Part shown: piece after piece, positions 33,888 to 46,700 of the stretch
Position numbering within the stretch: the first letter of the stretch is position 1
How the letters are laid out: each line of letters begins with the position of its first letter
DNA from: Symsagittifera roscoffensis
Taxonomy: Eukaryota; Xenacoelomorpha; Acoela; Convolutidae
Assembly (NCBI RefSeq): GCF_963678635.1
Contig: NC_087064.1
Span: 12,555,989 to 12,619,988 of the forward strand
Direction: 5' to 3'
DNA: 64,000 nt
Made by a program: the position numbers and the translations under genes
Notes under the pieces: generated by a model
Told to the model about the DNA's origin: nothing
Databases searched by the model: none
What the model saw: only the letters and a program-made list of their open reading frames with translations

Positions 33888-35436
33888 TTAACATGTCATG
33901 GCAACTCTGGTACTTCTGATGATTTTCCCTTAGTTTTTCGAACTTATCTTGTTCTTTATGTAAGTTGGAGCCAAGAAACAAGCCAGAAACCTCCAGACTT
34001 GCTGGCACTCAACTGCAGTATGATAGAAAGCATTTTGTCTCAATATAGCGCTTCGCCTCAAAAAAGTTTTAGGTTTTTTCTGTAGCGCTGTAACAAATTT
34101 TTTGCGCATGACTTTTTTTCAAATACCTGTGCGCTACCCTAGATAACTTGATGAGCCTAAAGTTCAACCATAAAGCAATCAAGCCTTGCTGATGACCGAT
34201 TTGCCATCAATTTCCAGAAAAAGGTCGTTTGCCCTACCTAAATGGTCATGTCAACTCAGATTCGAAAAACAAGAGGAAAAATCATCAGAAGTATCATCAA
34301 GTTGAAATAACATGTTAGGTACGGTAAAAATGCGTTTTCTGGATATTGAAGCCAATTCAGTCGTTAAAATAACCAGATTGGTTCATACACGAATTTCCAG
34401 CTCATCAAGGGTAACGTACAGGTATCCTTGAAAATGAAAAAAAATCATGCGCGAGAATATTGTTAGAAAGCGACAGAATAAAATACTTGTTTTATAGTCA
34501 GGACCTAACGGAACCCAAATGTTTTTTAGCCTACCGCAGACTTGCGTTATTATTAATTCTAGGGGTTTAAATTATAGGTTTTTGTTCCAACTAATAGAAA
34601 AAAATAAGGTTGGTAGTTTTGATGATTTTTCCTTGTTTTTCGAATCTTGTTTTCTTTTTAGTTGGTACAAAGACCTATCATTGAAACCCCTAAAAATTAT
34701 TTTAACGTTAATCTACGACACGCCAAAAAGCATCCGAGCTCGATATAGTTCCTCTCTGTAAAACAAGTTGCTTTTTCTGTCGCAATCTGTAACAAAATTT
34801 TAGCGCATGATTTTTTCATTCTCACGAATACCTGTAGGCTACCCTAGGTAACCCGATGTGCTGATATTTTGTCAATGAATTAATGTGGCGAAGCGCAAGA
34901 CATTATTGGCATCAATTCCCAGAAAGATGGTTTTACCCTACTCAACATGTCATGTCAACTCTGGTACTTATGATGATGCTTTCCCATTGTTCTTCGAACA
35001 TGTCTTGTTTTTTCTACAAGTTGGAAACTATTAACACGCCTGAAACCACTGGAAGTCATACTCGCGCTAATTTGCATTATGCTAGAAAGCATTTAGGCTC
35101 AATGTAGCTCTTCTCTATAAAGAAATATACAGGTTTTTTCTGTAGCGCTGTAACAAATTTTTTGCGCATGAATTTTCATTTTCATGGATACCTGTGGGCT
35201 ACCCTACATAACTTGATGAGCCCAAAAATCTTTCATGAATCGATCCAGTCATGTTGACGACCGATTTTGCATTAATTTTTAGAAGAGGGCTATTTGCCCT
35301 ACCTGAATTTTAGGACTTAATATACTTCACAACTACCTTTTTTCAATAGCTAAAATTACAAGTAAAACTGTATAATTGAGCAATAAGATAGACCTTTTCA
35401 ACAGCATATGATAAAAAAAATCAAATCAGTTGTTAA
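33888..35436. repeat. 1.54-kb tandem duplication, copy 2
   Basis: Second copy of 32344-33887, with one 1-bp insertion (about 34243) and single substitutions (for example near 34225 and 34928). Both ends lie at TTAA, which also separates the copies, so the breakpoints share 4 bp of microhomology. Confidence 0.92.
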
Positions 35437-38145
35437 AAAAGCCAAAAACCTGAAAGTTGGACAGTTTGAAACGAATATCAGGTCTCACCTCGTCTCAATA
35501 AATTTTTTTGTATTCTTAATTGTATACTTGGTTAATGGTTACAAGTTTAGGACAGTTTTTTTTACCAAAAAACACCAAAGTGTTCAGAAAACAAGAAATT
35601 TTTGAAGCACAATACAAACAATATATCGGCACAGTATATCGACACTAGAAAGTTTTGTCGAAACGAATAAATTTCATCGGTATGAGCAAACACTTTGCGA
35701 AACATTAGGCATCTTTAAGTATATAAAGGGCAATTCCTTGACTTTAAAAAATATATATACATATCTCTTCACAATCATAATTTTTCGAGGCAATCACAAA
35801 ATGTCAGATCCCTCCAACAGATGAATTGTTGGGTGTTTGTTGACCACGCAGAATAAATCAGCAAATCGATTAATCAATTTGCCAAACAAAATGGTGAAAA
35901 TCATTAACCGTTGCTACAAGCAACAAAAAACCTGAAAAAGTCAACCAGTTTGAACCAATATGAGGTTGCGATTTAATTTGCCCTACTGAACGTACTAAAA
36001 TCAAATTCAACTAGTTGAAGAAGCTTAGTTTCCTAACAATTAACAGAAAATAGAAAAAATCAAAAAAAAACAGAATGCATATTTACAAAATAGACAGCTC
36101 AAAATCCGCTTTAGTACAGAAATAGAAATTTATGATAGTTTTACAAAACTTATGATTGTACATTAGATTCAAAATAATCGCAATTTAAATTTCGCCGATG
36201 ATCTAAACCAGATAAAAGCAATGAGGAACAGTTAAAAATTTAGGCTAACTCATGGGACCAGCCAAAGGCTTGAAAATGAAAACTTTTTTCTACCCAATTT
36301 TTATGTCAAAAAAATATGCTGTTTTAGAAATTATAAGCAAATCAAAGTAGGATCCTATTGTTGCCTTCTTTTTGGTTTTAAAGGATTTGCATGGAGTAGA
36401 ATGTTTGAAAAAGATGTAGAAACCTGCAATGAAGCATGATTTTCAAAAATATATATACCTTTTTCTTAAGCCAATTGTTTTGAAGAACGTTCAAACTATT
36501 AAAGACCATTTTTTATAAAATCTAACAGATGAAGATGAGATATCAAGACAATTTGTGTCCAAAAAAGTAATAAGCAGCAAGATGAGCCAGATCGTCAAAA
36601 ATGTAGAAAAATGCATTTCAGTTGCAGAAAAACTTGAAAAAAATATTTAAAAAATCTGAACCAATATGAATATTTGAATTACCCAGGAAGAATTCGAGTA
36701 TCATAGCAGAATTATGGCCATTCCTTAAGTAGTCTAGGAAATTTAACCATTTTGCATACATCAGAAATGTATGAAATCAAGAAAAATCCGAGAGCAATAT
36801 TCGAATAGCTGTAGAAACCGCATTGTTGTTTATCTAATTTACACATATCCCAACCAGCATGTACAAAAAAGATCTATCGTTTTTAAGCATTATTAGAAAT
36901 GCTTCAAGGAAACTAAAAAGATCCATTTAGTGGAGATTGATCAAAAAAATGCCAAATACTGGGACCGCCCCAGACCGTGAAAAATGAAGATCGTTTACTA
37001 GAAAAAACTATATCGACCGAAACGCGCCGTAAAAAAGTTTCTCAGCAAACCAAAACTAGCTGTTATTTTTTGCTAATCGGCAGCAGCAAACATTTTGCAA
37101 TTTACATCACAATTAACAACTGTATAGGATGATTCCTGGTAGAAAACAATATATTTAAAAATTTTATTGTTCAGCTTCAATTAATAAGGTACCCACGATA
37201 TAATAATTTCCTCCCTTAAAATTTCTTAACTACGAGCTGCAAGGAAATTTTTGACCATGGATTGTACTTCAGAAACAAAAAAGAGTCTTTTCAAATCAGA
37301 AAAAAAATCATTATCAATTGCTAAAATCATCAACAAAGCTGAAGAAATCTATCGTTTGAACCAATATGAACTAATGATTTGCTCCACTAAAACTCAATAA
37401 TCAAAAGAAATTTTGTCGTTGTAACCTTAATTTTTTTACCTTAACTCGTATAAATTTTACCTCAGCTTTTTTTTGAGATTATACAAGCCAAAAATAGAGC
37501 TTCGTCCAAACAAGCTGTCTAAATGCTTATATGGACAGCAATTGATGCGTAAATGCTTATATGGACAGCAATTGACCACCAGAATAGTATGCGCAAAAAC
37601 GTACGGTAGAAAGGTTAATTTGAATCAAGTGAAATGTTTGCCTTCTTTGTTTTGTAATGCAAATGAATTGTTTGTAAAATAAAGTTTCATTTTGTTTTAT
37701 CTTTTCACAGCTCAGTTGAAGTATTGAACATTTTCATATCAAAATTTCATTTTTATGTTGAAGAAAAAAAGATTACCTTTTGAAGATTGTAGCGGCAAAA
37801 CCTGCTATAACTTGATGAAATTAATTTACAGGTGGTTCTAGCTTTGCTATGATGAATATTTTAAATTTTTGTGAGCTGCCTTTGTTTTGAGGAACAACTT
37901 CGAAATCATGTTTTTCTTGTCAAACCTTTCAAAAGTTGACTTTCGAAGGTGGTTTCGGGCGAGCTCAAAATTACAAGTTTATTAAATTAATTTGAATTTA
38001 TGTTTTTACCTAGATTTGATGTTTCGAAAAGTTATGACGGACGTATAGAAAGAAGTGTTCTCTTTAATGCCTGAGTCCTTTTTTCAGATATTAGTTGTTG
38101 TTGTTTTGGATTGGATAAAAGTCTAGCTGTCTGTCTTGTCTTGTC
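35437..38145. other. AT-rich intergenic region upstream of OSCP1
   Basis: No supported gene. A degenerate motif of the form GAAAAA-N-TTTGAACCAATATGA recurs at about 35450, 35930, 36650 and 37345, suggesting an old dispersed or long-period repeat. A 30-bp exact direct duplication (AAATGCTTATATGGACAGCA...) spans about 37521-37575. The last ~100 bp must contain the OSCP1 5' UTR. A pyrimidine tract ending TTTTTTCAG at about 38091 could be a splice acceptor for a leader exon. Confidence 0.5.
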
Positions 38146-41100
38146 ATGTCTATGCACACTCTGCCTATTCTGTTCGTGAATCTGGGAGGGGAGATGTTGT
38201 ATGTATTAACTCAGAGACTCAGCGCACAACACGTGGCCAAGGAGAAGGCAGATAAAGGTGAGTCAGTCGCAAAATGACAACTGTTTTCATGATCAATTTT
38301 TTTACTGGAATCGTACTGGATAAGTTTTTCCTTGTGAAGGTCATATTGTGGAGCTTAAAAATATCTCGTCAAACGTAACTTGCAAAAAGTTAGAATGGAT
38401 GAAAGTATGAAATCTCAAGCTTCAAAACACCGTCCATTCCCTTGCAAAGCTTCCATTTTTGTAGATACAAAAATGGAACTTCTGATAAAAGGTTTTTGTC
38501 GTCATTTGTTGAATGCGTTTAGTGGTGTGTGACATAGTGAACAGCATGTACGGTGTGAAGTTCCTGGGGGAGATCATTCGTCCTCAAGAGTTGTTTGCGA
38601 GGAAGAATCTCCGAATCATTTTTGAGAAGTTAGTTCACACTTCTATCATGCGACTCAATACAGTCTCAATGGACAAGCTGTATGACCTCATGACCATGGC
38701 TGTCAAACACCAAATCACTTTCTGTGCAAAGGTCAGTGCGAATGTCATAAATGCACAGGTCATAAATTAAGGTCAGCGAATGAAGGTTTCTGCTAAGGCA
38801 GTTGTGTTCAAAGAACTGAAGGCCAGATAATACTTAAGGTTTCCAGTTCCAAGAATAGTGACATGGTCATAGATACCAAACGAGGGATCTACGATCAATG
38901 AGGGCATCGGGCTGGCTCTTTAATTGTTATTTTATGTGTCTCAATATAAATAAATTCGGGAAACTTCAAGCTGTAGTGTCAAAAGGGTAGTTTGTGTGAG
39001 AGATTGGCACTGAAACTGCATATGTTTATTCGAGTTTTGACATCCTGAATAAAAGAGAAGCACTGTGCCGTCCATGCTTGCTTTATATCGATTTTTACTC
39101 AACCGAGCTAGCGAGCATAGTGCCATATTACGAAGTTCACTTTTTTCTACTTCAACCCAACTCGCACGTTAAAGTGCTCATTTTGGTGGCTCTTTTGTTG
39201 CGAGGTTTTCGCAGTTTATTGGCATGTAGTCTTCAATTTATGAGTCGACTTGGTAATTTAGATGTCCGAATACTGAGGTTCGAATCACGTAGTGGTTATT
39301 TATTTCTCAAAACTCGTTGCCATTCATATTTTGTTCTTTTCTTTTTTGCACCTTTTAAAGCTATTTTTGGCTTTTGAAGCTTAATTTTGTGTTTACGATC
39401 TGCAGCTTCGCCTCTGTGTTATGTTTTTAATTGAGCTTACAAATAAGAAAAAATAATTCACCGCTTAAGTTCCCGTTAGCTCTGAAATCAGAGTTGTATT
39501 GATTAGAGCTATAAAAAATTTCGTTGGATAGCCGAAAAAAAATTTTGTCCTCGGAGAGCCGAATTGCTTTTCACGGGTAGCCGAAAGTTTTTCTGATAAC
39601 CAAAATTTTCGATTCGAGCAAAGCCAAAAATCTATCATTGAAAAACTGAATTGGAGGGAGGATGTGTTTGCTTTAAAACAATCGAAATTTTATCGTTCTT
39701 TTGTTTATATCCCGAAAAGCTATAAAGTTCTAATTTTCAACCAAATTTACCGCGACAAAGGCAAAGATATTCTTTACTGTCCACTTTTTTGACGCCTGCT
39801 CCCAGCATCCCTCTCAAGACACTTATTTACTACTGTTATTTGGTTTTTTACTGGGTAGTCAAAAAACGTTTAGTTACCGGATAGCTGAAAAAAAATTGTT
39901 CCTGGATAGCCGAAAAATTTATAGCGTTATTTAGGTAGTCGCACTTTTTTGCTATGTAATTCACTGAAAGCAAAGCTTTTACACAAAAAATGTATGTTTC
40001 TAGTCTATTGGATTATGTGTTTGCTTGGTTTGGAAAAAATAGGACGTTTCAATCGTTCCAATAGAAGTAATCCAAATTTTGTGACGAATTTAATTAGTCT
40101 TTTTAGTCATATTTTGTTTTGTTGCTTATTACTAAACTAAATTTTAAAAGTTTTTCAGGTTGTGTGGGAATTCGGATCTGTGGGTACGCACCTGTAAAAT
40201 GTAATTGAACGTTCTTTTTATATTGACAGCCGAAAGATGTGCTTTTGGTGACATACAACCACCTGGACTCGATTGCCAAACTGATTCCTGACTCACAGAT
40301 CCAGACGAAGGCACTCGTGGAGAACATGTACAAGACCATTGACAGAGTAAAATTAACCAAATCATTTTCATCACAAGTATTTCAACAAACGGTATGCTTG
40401 TGGGTTCAATGAGTTAGCTTAACAGTACGGGCAAAACGTAAGTCGTTATCGTCCATTGCTTCAGTTTTAATAACTTGATTTTTGTAGGCAACAATATTCC
40501 TTTGACTCAAGGGTATTTTTCTTTCTTAACTGACAGACTGTCTATGTATGTTTTAGATGTTCGGCAGTATGACCTCGGGGGAGTTCCAGAGAGTGCGTTG
40601 CACTCTGCTCACCTTTTTCCAGGACGTGCACGTCAGGGTGTCCGTCTTCCTCCGCGACAAGGTCCAGACCCAGACTGGCAGGTTTATCCAGTCCAAACTG
40701 GTTAGCATCCCGCCTCAGGGTATAGAACAACCAGGCGGTATCAAAATGTTCAAGTAAGTAAATTGATTTTAAACGAGCTACCAAATACGGGAACTTTCCC
40801 TTTTTCACTGGTCGTGGTCGAAAACCATAGTTATTTTTTTCGCTTATGCTAAATCACGTTGGCCTATTCGAATTTGTGAATTGTTTGAAGTTGAAAATTG
40901 TTAGTAGAAGTCCTTTTTGATTCAAATAGAAATCATCTGACGCAGAATTGGTGTCTTCTCTTATGGTTGCTGTTACCCACAATAGAATGATAGAGCACTT
41001 CAAGCATAAATATTGACAGCTAGTTTGAAAGAGAGGAATCGTTAGAAAATGGAGTCGATGATATTCTTTACTAAATATGTTAATGATGTGTCTGTGTGTT

Positions 41101-42876
41101 AGGCTCCATGTGTGTTAGGCTTTAAAGGCGTTCCTAATTATGTTTCTGATCTTATGATTTATTGTTGTGACTTGGTGTGTTTGTTTCTGTTCAGGAAAGA
41201 CGGCAGTTGGTCTCGGTCTAGACAGTTCCCGAAGGACATCCAGACAGTGAAGATCTACAAGGAGCCCAGCTATGGCATCTATGGCGACAGAGTCATCATC
41301 CTGGGCCGCAACATGTACGAGGACGAAAAGGGAACAGAAGGCGGCGTGTCTGTGGATAATTCGCCACAAATCAAACAAGGTTATTTGTTGGCAGAATCTT
41401 CAAAATAAGCTCGCTTAAGCTTTTACTCAGCGCAAATCGTATATACGAAATAACGAAATACCATCATATATACGAAATATTTTCGAAGTTATCTTAACAT
41501 CTATACACATAATCGTATTTAAAATTTATGATGACGTGACAAAATTAACATCACTTGTTTGCGATTTCCGAAGCTTTGCCGAAAGGAAAATAGTTGATAC
41601 CATTTTTTTTCAGTTAAAGCAATTTGTAGCCATAACAAAAACGGTTTTAGGGTATTTTCAAGTTCATTTATTGCTTGTTCTGTACAGATGGGAGTGGGGT
41701 GGATCGCCTGGGAGTGAAGAGACCCCCTTTGAAGACAGTGATGAGCAGTGAGCTGGACCAGATGGGGGTGGATGAGAGTGCAGCCAAGGAGCTAGACATG
41801 CTCAACGCACTCCTCGGACACATGGGTGGGGGAGAGGGAGGGAGTGGCAAGCAGTCGGGAGGGTTCACATTCCAGCTGGACCTGTTTGGAAAAGATAGCA
41901 GCAGGTATGAATGTGTTCTAGTCAAGTGGAAAACTGTACATGCACCTGATGATAACCTAAATACCATTGACTTGGAGTTTTCTGGGAGTAGGACTAAAAA
42001 CAAGTGAAGAGTGCGAATATTAAAACACGAGATGTCAATCATTATTTTTCCTGGGCATCGTTCATTATTTCGGCCGTTTTTGATTGACCTTATCATCCCA
42101 TTACCCCTAATCATTTTTCTTAAAACGCAAGTTAAAGTTGAACTTTCAATAGTTTGAATGTTGGCGTAAGATAATTATTATTGCCATGTTTCCTCCACGT
42201 GTAGCTCTGGGGGGACTGCTCTGCCGTCGGCCTCTGATCTGAGTGCAGCCTCCTCTTCGGTTGCCTCTCACAGTGCACAGAGACTGCAAGTGAACAAGGT
42301 AACACCGGCTAGAATTGGACCGGTTTTTAGCTGTACGTGCGCACAATTATGATACCATTCATTAATATCTATGAACAAATAACTAGAAATTTCATTACGT
42401 CGTTGAGCTTAAGAAGCAAAAAACGAGGAAAATTAGTGGAAAACAATGATTGGCGTGTTGTATCATACCAATTTCGGGTGCTGTGTAAATTCGCGGGGTC
42501 TGAAAAAAGGACAATTTTTTTGAATGTTCGTTGTTTTTTATGTAGTGGTAGGGTATTGGCTGATCTAATCAGCTGCAAGAACGAAGTATTAATTACTTGA
42601 ATAGCTTAAAGTGCACAGTAAAATTAAAAAGAAAGAGATTCAGTCTCTCGTCCAATAGTAGTTGTTTTTATGTTACCTTTTTGCGTGATTGAAACCCTAA
42701 ATTTGGAACAAAATGAAATTCAAAACACTTTCATTCAAAATAGCTTTAGTTAGTTTCTCTTTTAGGTACGCAGCTCAAAATTAGATTCGATTGCTGCCGA
42801 AATGACGCTAGAAGATAATAAGAATAAAGGTCAGAGCAAGGGAGATGATTTGCTAGATCTACTGGACAGAACATGA
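38146..42876 (+). CDS. OSCP1: OSCP1 (organic solute carrier partner 1), complete, 8 exons
   Basis: Exons 38146-38257, 38523-38731, 40230-40346, 40557-40753, 41195-41379, 41688-41904, 42205-42298 and 42766-42876 join in phase to 413 codons plus TGA. All introns are GT-AG. The N-terminus MSMHTLPILFVNLGGEMLYV matches vertebrate OSCP1 (MSxRTLPLLFxNLGGEMLYI). SMDKLYDLMTMAVKHQ and FQDVHVRVSVFLRDKVQTQT are family signatures, and the C-terminus SKGDDLLDLLDRT matches the conserved SKGDDLLxMMDEL. OSCP1 is a conserved cytosolic/ciliary protein linked to organic-solute transport and cilia. It is slightly longer than the human form (about 380-390) because of Gly/Ser-rich inserts around residues 295-345 (GGGEGGSGKQSGG). 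Start chosen by homology. Coding GC content is far above the introns. Confidence 0.95.
39080..39380 (+). mobile_element. SINE-like repeat in OSCP1 intron 2
   Basis: Contains GAGGTTCGAATCACG (about 39277-39291), a good match to the tRNA B box, preceded by GTCGACTTGGTAATTTAGATG. The same stretch, diverged, recurs at 43664-43745, and its upstream part matches 4640-4740. It ends in a T-rich tail. Probably a tRNA-derived SINE family of this genome. Confidence 0.45.
39505..39935. mobile_element. MITE-like element in OSCP1 intron 2
   Basis: The left end GCTATAAAAAATTTCG is mirrored at the right end (CGAAAAATTTATAGCG, about 39915-39932). GGATAGCCGAAAAA occurs near both ends (about 39527, 39575, 39878, 39905) as subterminal repeats. 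No coding capacity. Ends are imperfect and no clear target duplication was seen. Confidence 0.35.
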
Positions 42877-43640
42877 AGATAAAGCTAGGAAAAACTTGTT
42901 TCAAAGCGAGAGGCCAAAAACTTTGTCGTTGATAAATGTAAAAAAGGCTTCTATTCCGTGCAATTTTTTTTTAACTTTATCACAATTTTCACCGTTGTGC
43001 TATCTCCTTTAAATGTTTGATGTATCATAAGTTACCTAGCTTTATGATTAGCAGACCTAGCCTTATTTTGAGATCATAATATCCAACTGTATACTTGTAA
43101 ATAGTTTATTCGAATGTAAATTGTTCGAATGTAAATTGTGTGAATATAATATGCATCTTTTGACCATTTTCAAATCAATAAGTCAATTGATGTTGATCAA
43201 ATTCCAGTAAAATGATAGATACTTTGCGGATAGCGAAAATGAAAAGAGTAAGTTATCGGATACTACAAGGCTACTTTATTCCAACTTTAGTGGCTACTAT
43301 AAGTGCTACTTATGGTGGCACTTTTGAAGCAGGATGCTGCATTGGCTATTTAATAGCATGTTCGTTAACATTAGATTCTTAATAATTTAACACAGTTGAT
43401 GTATTTTTGATTCATCAAAGGAACCGAAGAAAGCTATTTGTTTCTTTAAACAAAAAAATCAAAACCACGAATTTTTCCAACTAACTATTTTTTGCAATAT
43501 TTTTGAAATGCATAATTTATACACCATTTTGCTTTATAATTCCCACTTGATCAGATGCAAAACTATAGTGTGGTTGCCTAATTACATTCCAAGGTACTAC
43601 TTGCTCTATTTTTTTGCTTTTTGTAGCTCCTTTTTGCAGC
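42877..43640. other. OSCP1 3' flank
   Basis: AT-rich, no further coding exon. A short tandem repeat (CGAATGTAAATTGT, about 43110-43140) is present. No canonical AATAAA was found close to the stop codon. Confidence 0.4.
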
Positions 43641-43785
43641 TTTTAAATGTCAGTAACACAAGTGTGTAGGGCCGTCAACTGGAAAACTTGAATGTACGCG
43701 GACTGATTTTCAATTCACGTAGAAGGTATTCATTTTTCAAAACACAGTTTTTTTATTTGTTTCATTTTTGACGAGAAAATTCCGA
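43641..43785 (+). mobile_element. SINE-like repeat, diverged copy
   Basis: Aligns by eye with 39235-39330: GTCAACTGGAAAACTTGAATGTACGC then CTGATTTTCAATTCACGTAG and CATTTTTCAAAACACA. Its B-box region is degenerate (TTTTCAATTCAC). Confidence 0.35.
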
Positions 43786-46700
43786 GAGAAACTTTCAACA
43801 ATTTCGAAAGGCTGTTTTTAAGCTTGGTTTGACAGTTAGAGGGCTTCTTCCCCTTGTACTGGACAAAATCAGATATCTTGGAAACATGAGATGATTGCAA
43901 AGGTTGAAGAAGAATATTCCGATCGAACTGATTTGATAATAAACAATCCCAAATTTTTCGTCGAATTTCCCCGTAAATATTTTTGTTCACAGAATTTCAT
44001 ATCTCCGGACTCCTCCATCTTCTGACATGCTCAATTTCTTGTAAGTTCAATTAAAATTTTTTATAGTTTAAGTAATAATTAGGTAAAGCCCGTATGTCAG
44101 GTTTAAATTAATGAAAAAAAATTTCAATGTTTTTCGGGTTTGTGGTTTTTGTACGAGTTTCTGTCGGTTCACTTTCCGTTTTCCTTAAACGGAATTTTTA
44201 ACATAGGGTTTTTTTGTCTTCTTTTTCAGAGCATATGTGTTTTTTCATTTTGAACAGTTTTGGCTACAACTGAAAGCTCAATAGTTAATAAATTTACGAA
44301 GTCTGATATTGGGTTTTTTTTATTTTTTTGTTTCTTTCATAAATATTCAGTTCCAATTCATGTTTTATCGCGTCGGTCAATTTTTTTGCATAATTTTGAG
44401 GGCAAATTGTTTTGCATTCGATTATGTGTTTCAGATTGGATGGGTTGTAAAAATTTGCGAAACTTAATGAAATTTTTTACGACAACAGTTTTTTGGTTTT
44501 CGTCTCAAACAGGTTTCGACCAAAAGTTTGTTGACAATGAGTAACTGAGTTTCAGTTCTTTCCATGAACTTCATTGCTCATGAACATCGTTCTTTTTAAT
44601 TTTTTTATTTTTTTTCTTAACTTATTTTCAGAAATTTAAAAAAAAATGTCAATTTCATTTTTCAGAATTTTTTTTGCATCGTACGTGTTGCGAAACTTCG
44701 ATTTGCCTCTGTTTGTAGTTGCAGGTGGGACTTAAAACTTGAAAAATATTTTATATAATCTTTTTTTTTATGTATCAACTTGTTTCTGCGCAAAGATTGC
44801 CGACTTTGTTGACTCTTTGTAAGTTTTGTTCCGTTGCTAATTTAGAATTCAAATTTTTTGCCTGGATTCAGTTTCTATCGAGACAAGCCGAGAAAAGTAA
44901 ATTTTTGGAAGACCTTTTGCTTGAAAATGTTTTCATAACTTTCCAAGTTTTTTTCGCTATGTTCTCAGCAAAGGGTGACTGAACTAGAAAAAACTGCAAA
45001 AATGAAAGCTAATATAGCTACAAAAACCTCACAATTTTTTAAACTAAAATCATGTAAAAATGAATCCCTAATTTGGTAACGTCGTGAGAGGTCAAACTAA
45101 CAAAAAATTTTACTTTTAGTCTGAAAAACGAAGCAGTCACGCCAGTTGCTCTCGAAGCCCATTTAAAACTTCTAATTTAATACCATACTTGAAGCCCAAA
45201 CAGTTTTTCCGCGAAAACTCAAAGTTTGCCGAAACATTTTCAAAAATTAGACCTATAAAACTATAAAAACGCGTATACATTTAGTGAATTAAGTGTAAAC
45301 GACTACAATTGCTTTTAAAAAATTAATAAACAAAAAACAAAAAAAAACAATTTTGAAATTTTTTTTTTAGTTTTTCTTTTGTTAAAAGCAAAAAACTTTT
45401 TTCAGCCTAAATTGGTATTTTCCATAAATAACGAACTAGTTATTCAAAGTACAAAAAACTTGTTCGAATTACGACTGATTGAGCTTCAAGATGGTATATC
45501 ACTCCACCCAGCCCGCTGTTTGTTTGTGTTTTCTGATTTTGCGTTGAAAGCAAAAAAATCGAAAAAAAACTAAAACACCCGAATACAAAATTTCTACCCC
45601 ATTTTCAATTGTCGGAATAATATTTATTGTGTTGAAAAAAGAAATGAATTGTAAGTTTTGTATGTATTGGGGCATTTTTGAAAGTTGAAACATTTTTTAC
45701 GCTACGATTTTTGCCAAGCTAAGTTGCCTGTTTTGTGTTCCAAATCTTTATTCAGGATCTTTATCTGAAAAATAAAAAGAATGATCACTTCTTCGATCAC
45801 TTCTTCAATCAATGGTTGTTAAATAATGGGGGTTTTTGTTAACATTGCCAGTTTGAGGATAATTAAATTGAGGTTTTGTAGTCCTTACTGCAGTACTTGA
45901 TGAAGAAAATGTCATAGCGTGCGCAAACGAAGATTTTCAAAGCAAAATCGGAATTTTTTTTTGCCTGTGTCTACAAATTTCACATTCGTCTCTTCACTGA
46001 TATTAACGCCCTTTGCTAAATTTTTGAACTATTTATTTTTTCAAATTAAGTAAACCGGAAAAAAGACAATTTTTCAAAATATGCTGTAAGTAAACGTGCA
46101 CGCGAGAATTTTTAATCACTAAATTTATTATGTTAAAACTCTACTTGGATTTTATCAAAAATGGTAGTCTGATGGTAAAAAAAAAATTAGTTGGAGTAAT
46201 TTCAGAAATTAGGTTTTTGTTTTTCAACATTATTTTCAACTGCTTCTAAAAAAATTTATCTCACTTACAAAAATCAAAATGTAGGTTTTTGAATATAGCT
46301 GTTTTGAATTATTGAGGAATGGAGTCAAACTACGTCAAGTCAGGAAAAAAAACTAGATCAAGAGCAGTAGACAGATTTTTTGGTTAACAACTGAAAAATT
46401 AATCACAGCTATAGTCATGGTAAAAATATTCACGTTTTGTCCATGAAATATAGGGCACGATTTCTTTCTTAATTTTTGCTGAGCTGAATGGGTAAATCTG
46501 TAATTTTTGCTGAGCTGAATGGTTAAATCTAAAATTTGACAAAAGATCTAGTCCAATCGAAACTAGAAACTGTTCCATCTAAAGACATTGTTAGTTCCAT
46601 TTTTCAAGCGAAACTTTTTAAAGACGTTTTTTAGTCCTGAAAAAAAGTTCCTGCTGTTTAAACAACAAAGATGCCAAACCGAAATGAAAAAATTTTAAAA

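Noticed and set aside
40542-40808. Antisense frames over OSCP1 exons 4-6 (also 41115-41378, 41668-42114)
   Set aside because: Shadows of the GC-rich coding exons; the plus-strand exons match OSCP1 in phase.
44260-45573. Several 60-95-codon frames in the 43.8-47.9 kb region
   Set aside because: Phe/Lys/Asn-dominated, no domain, no flanking splice signals, expected in AT-rich noncoding DNA.
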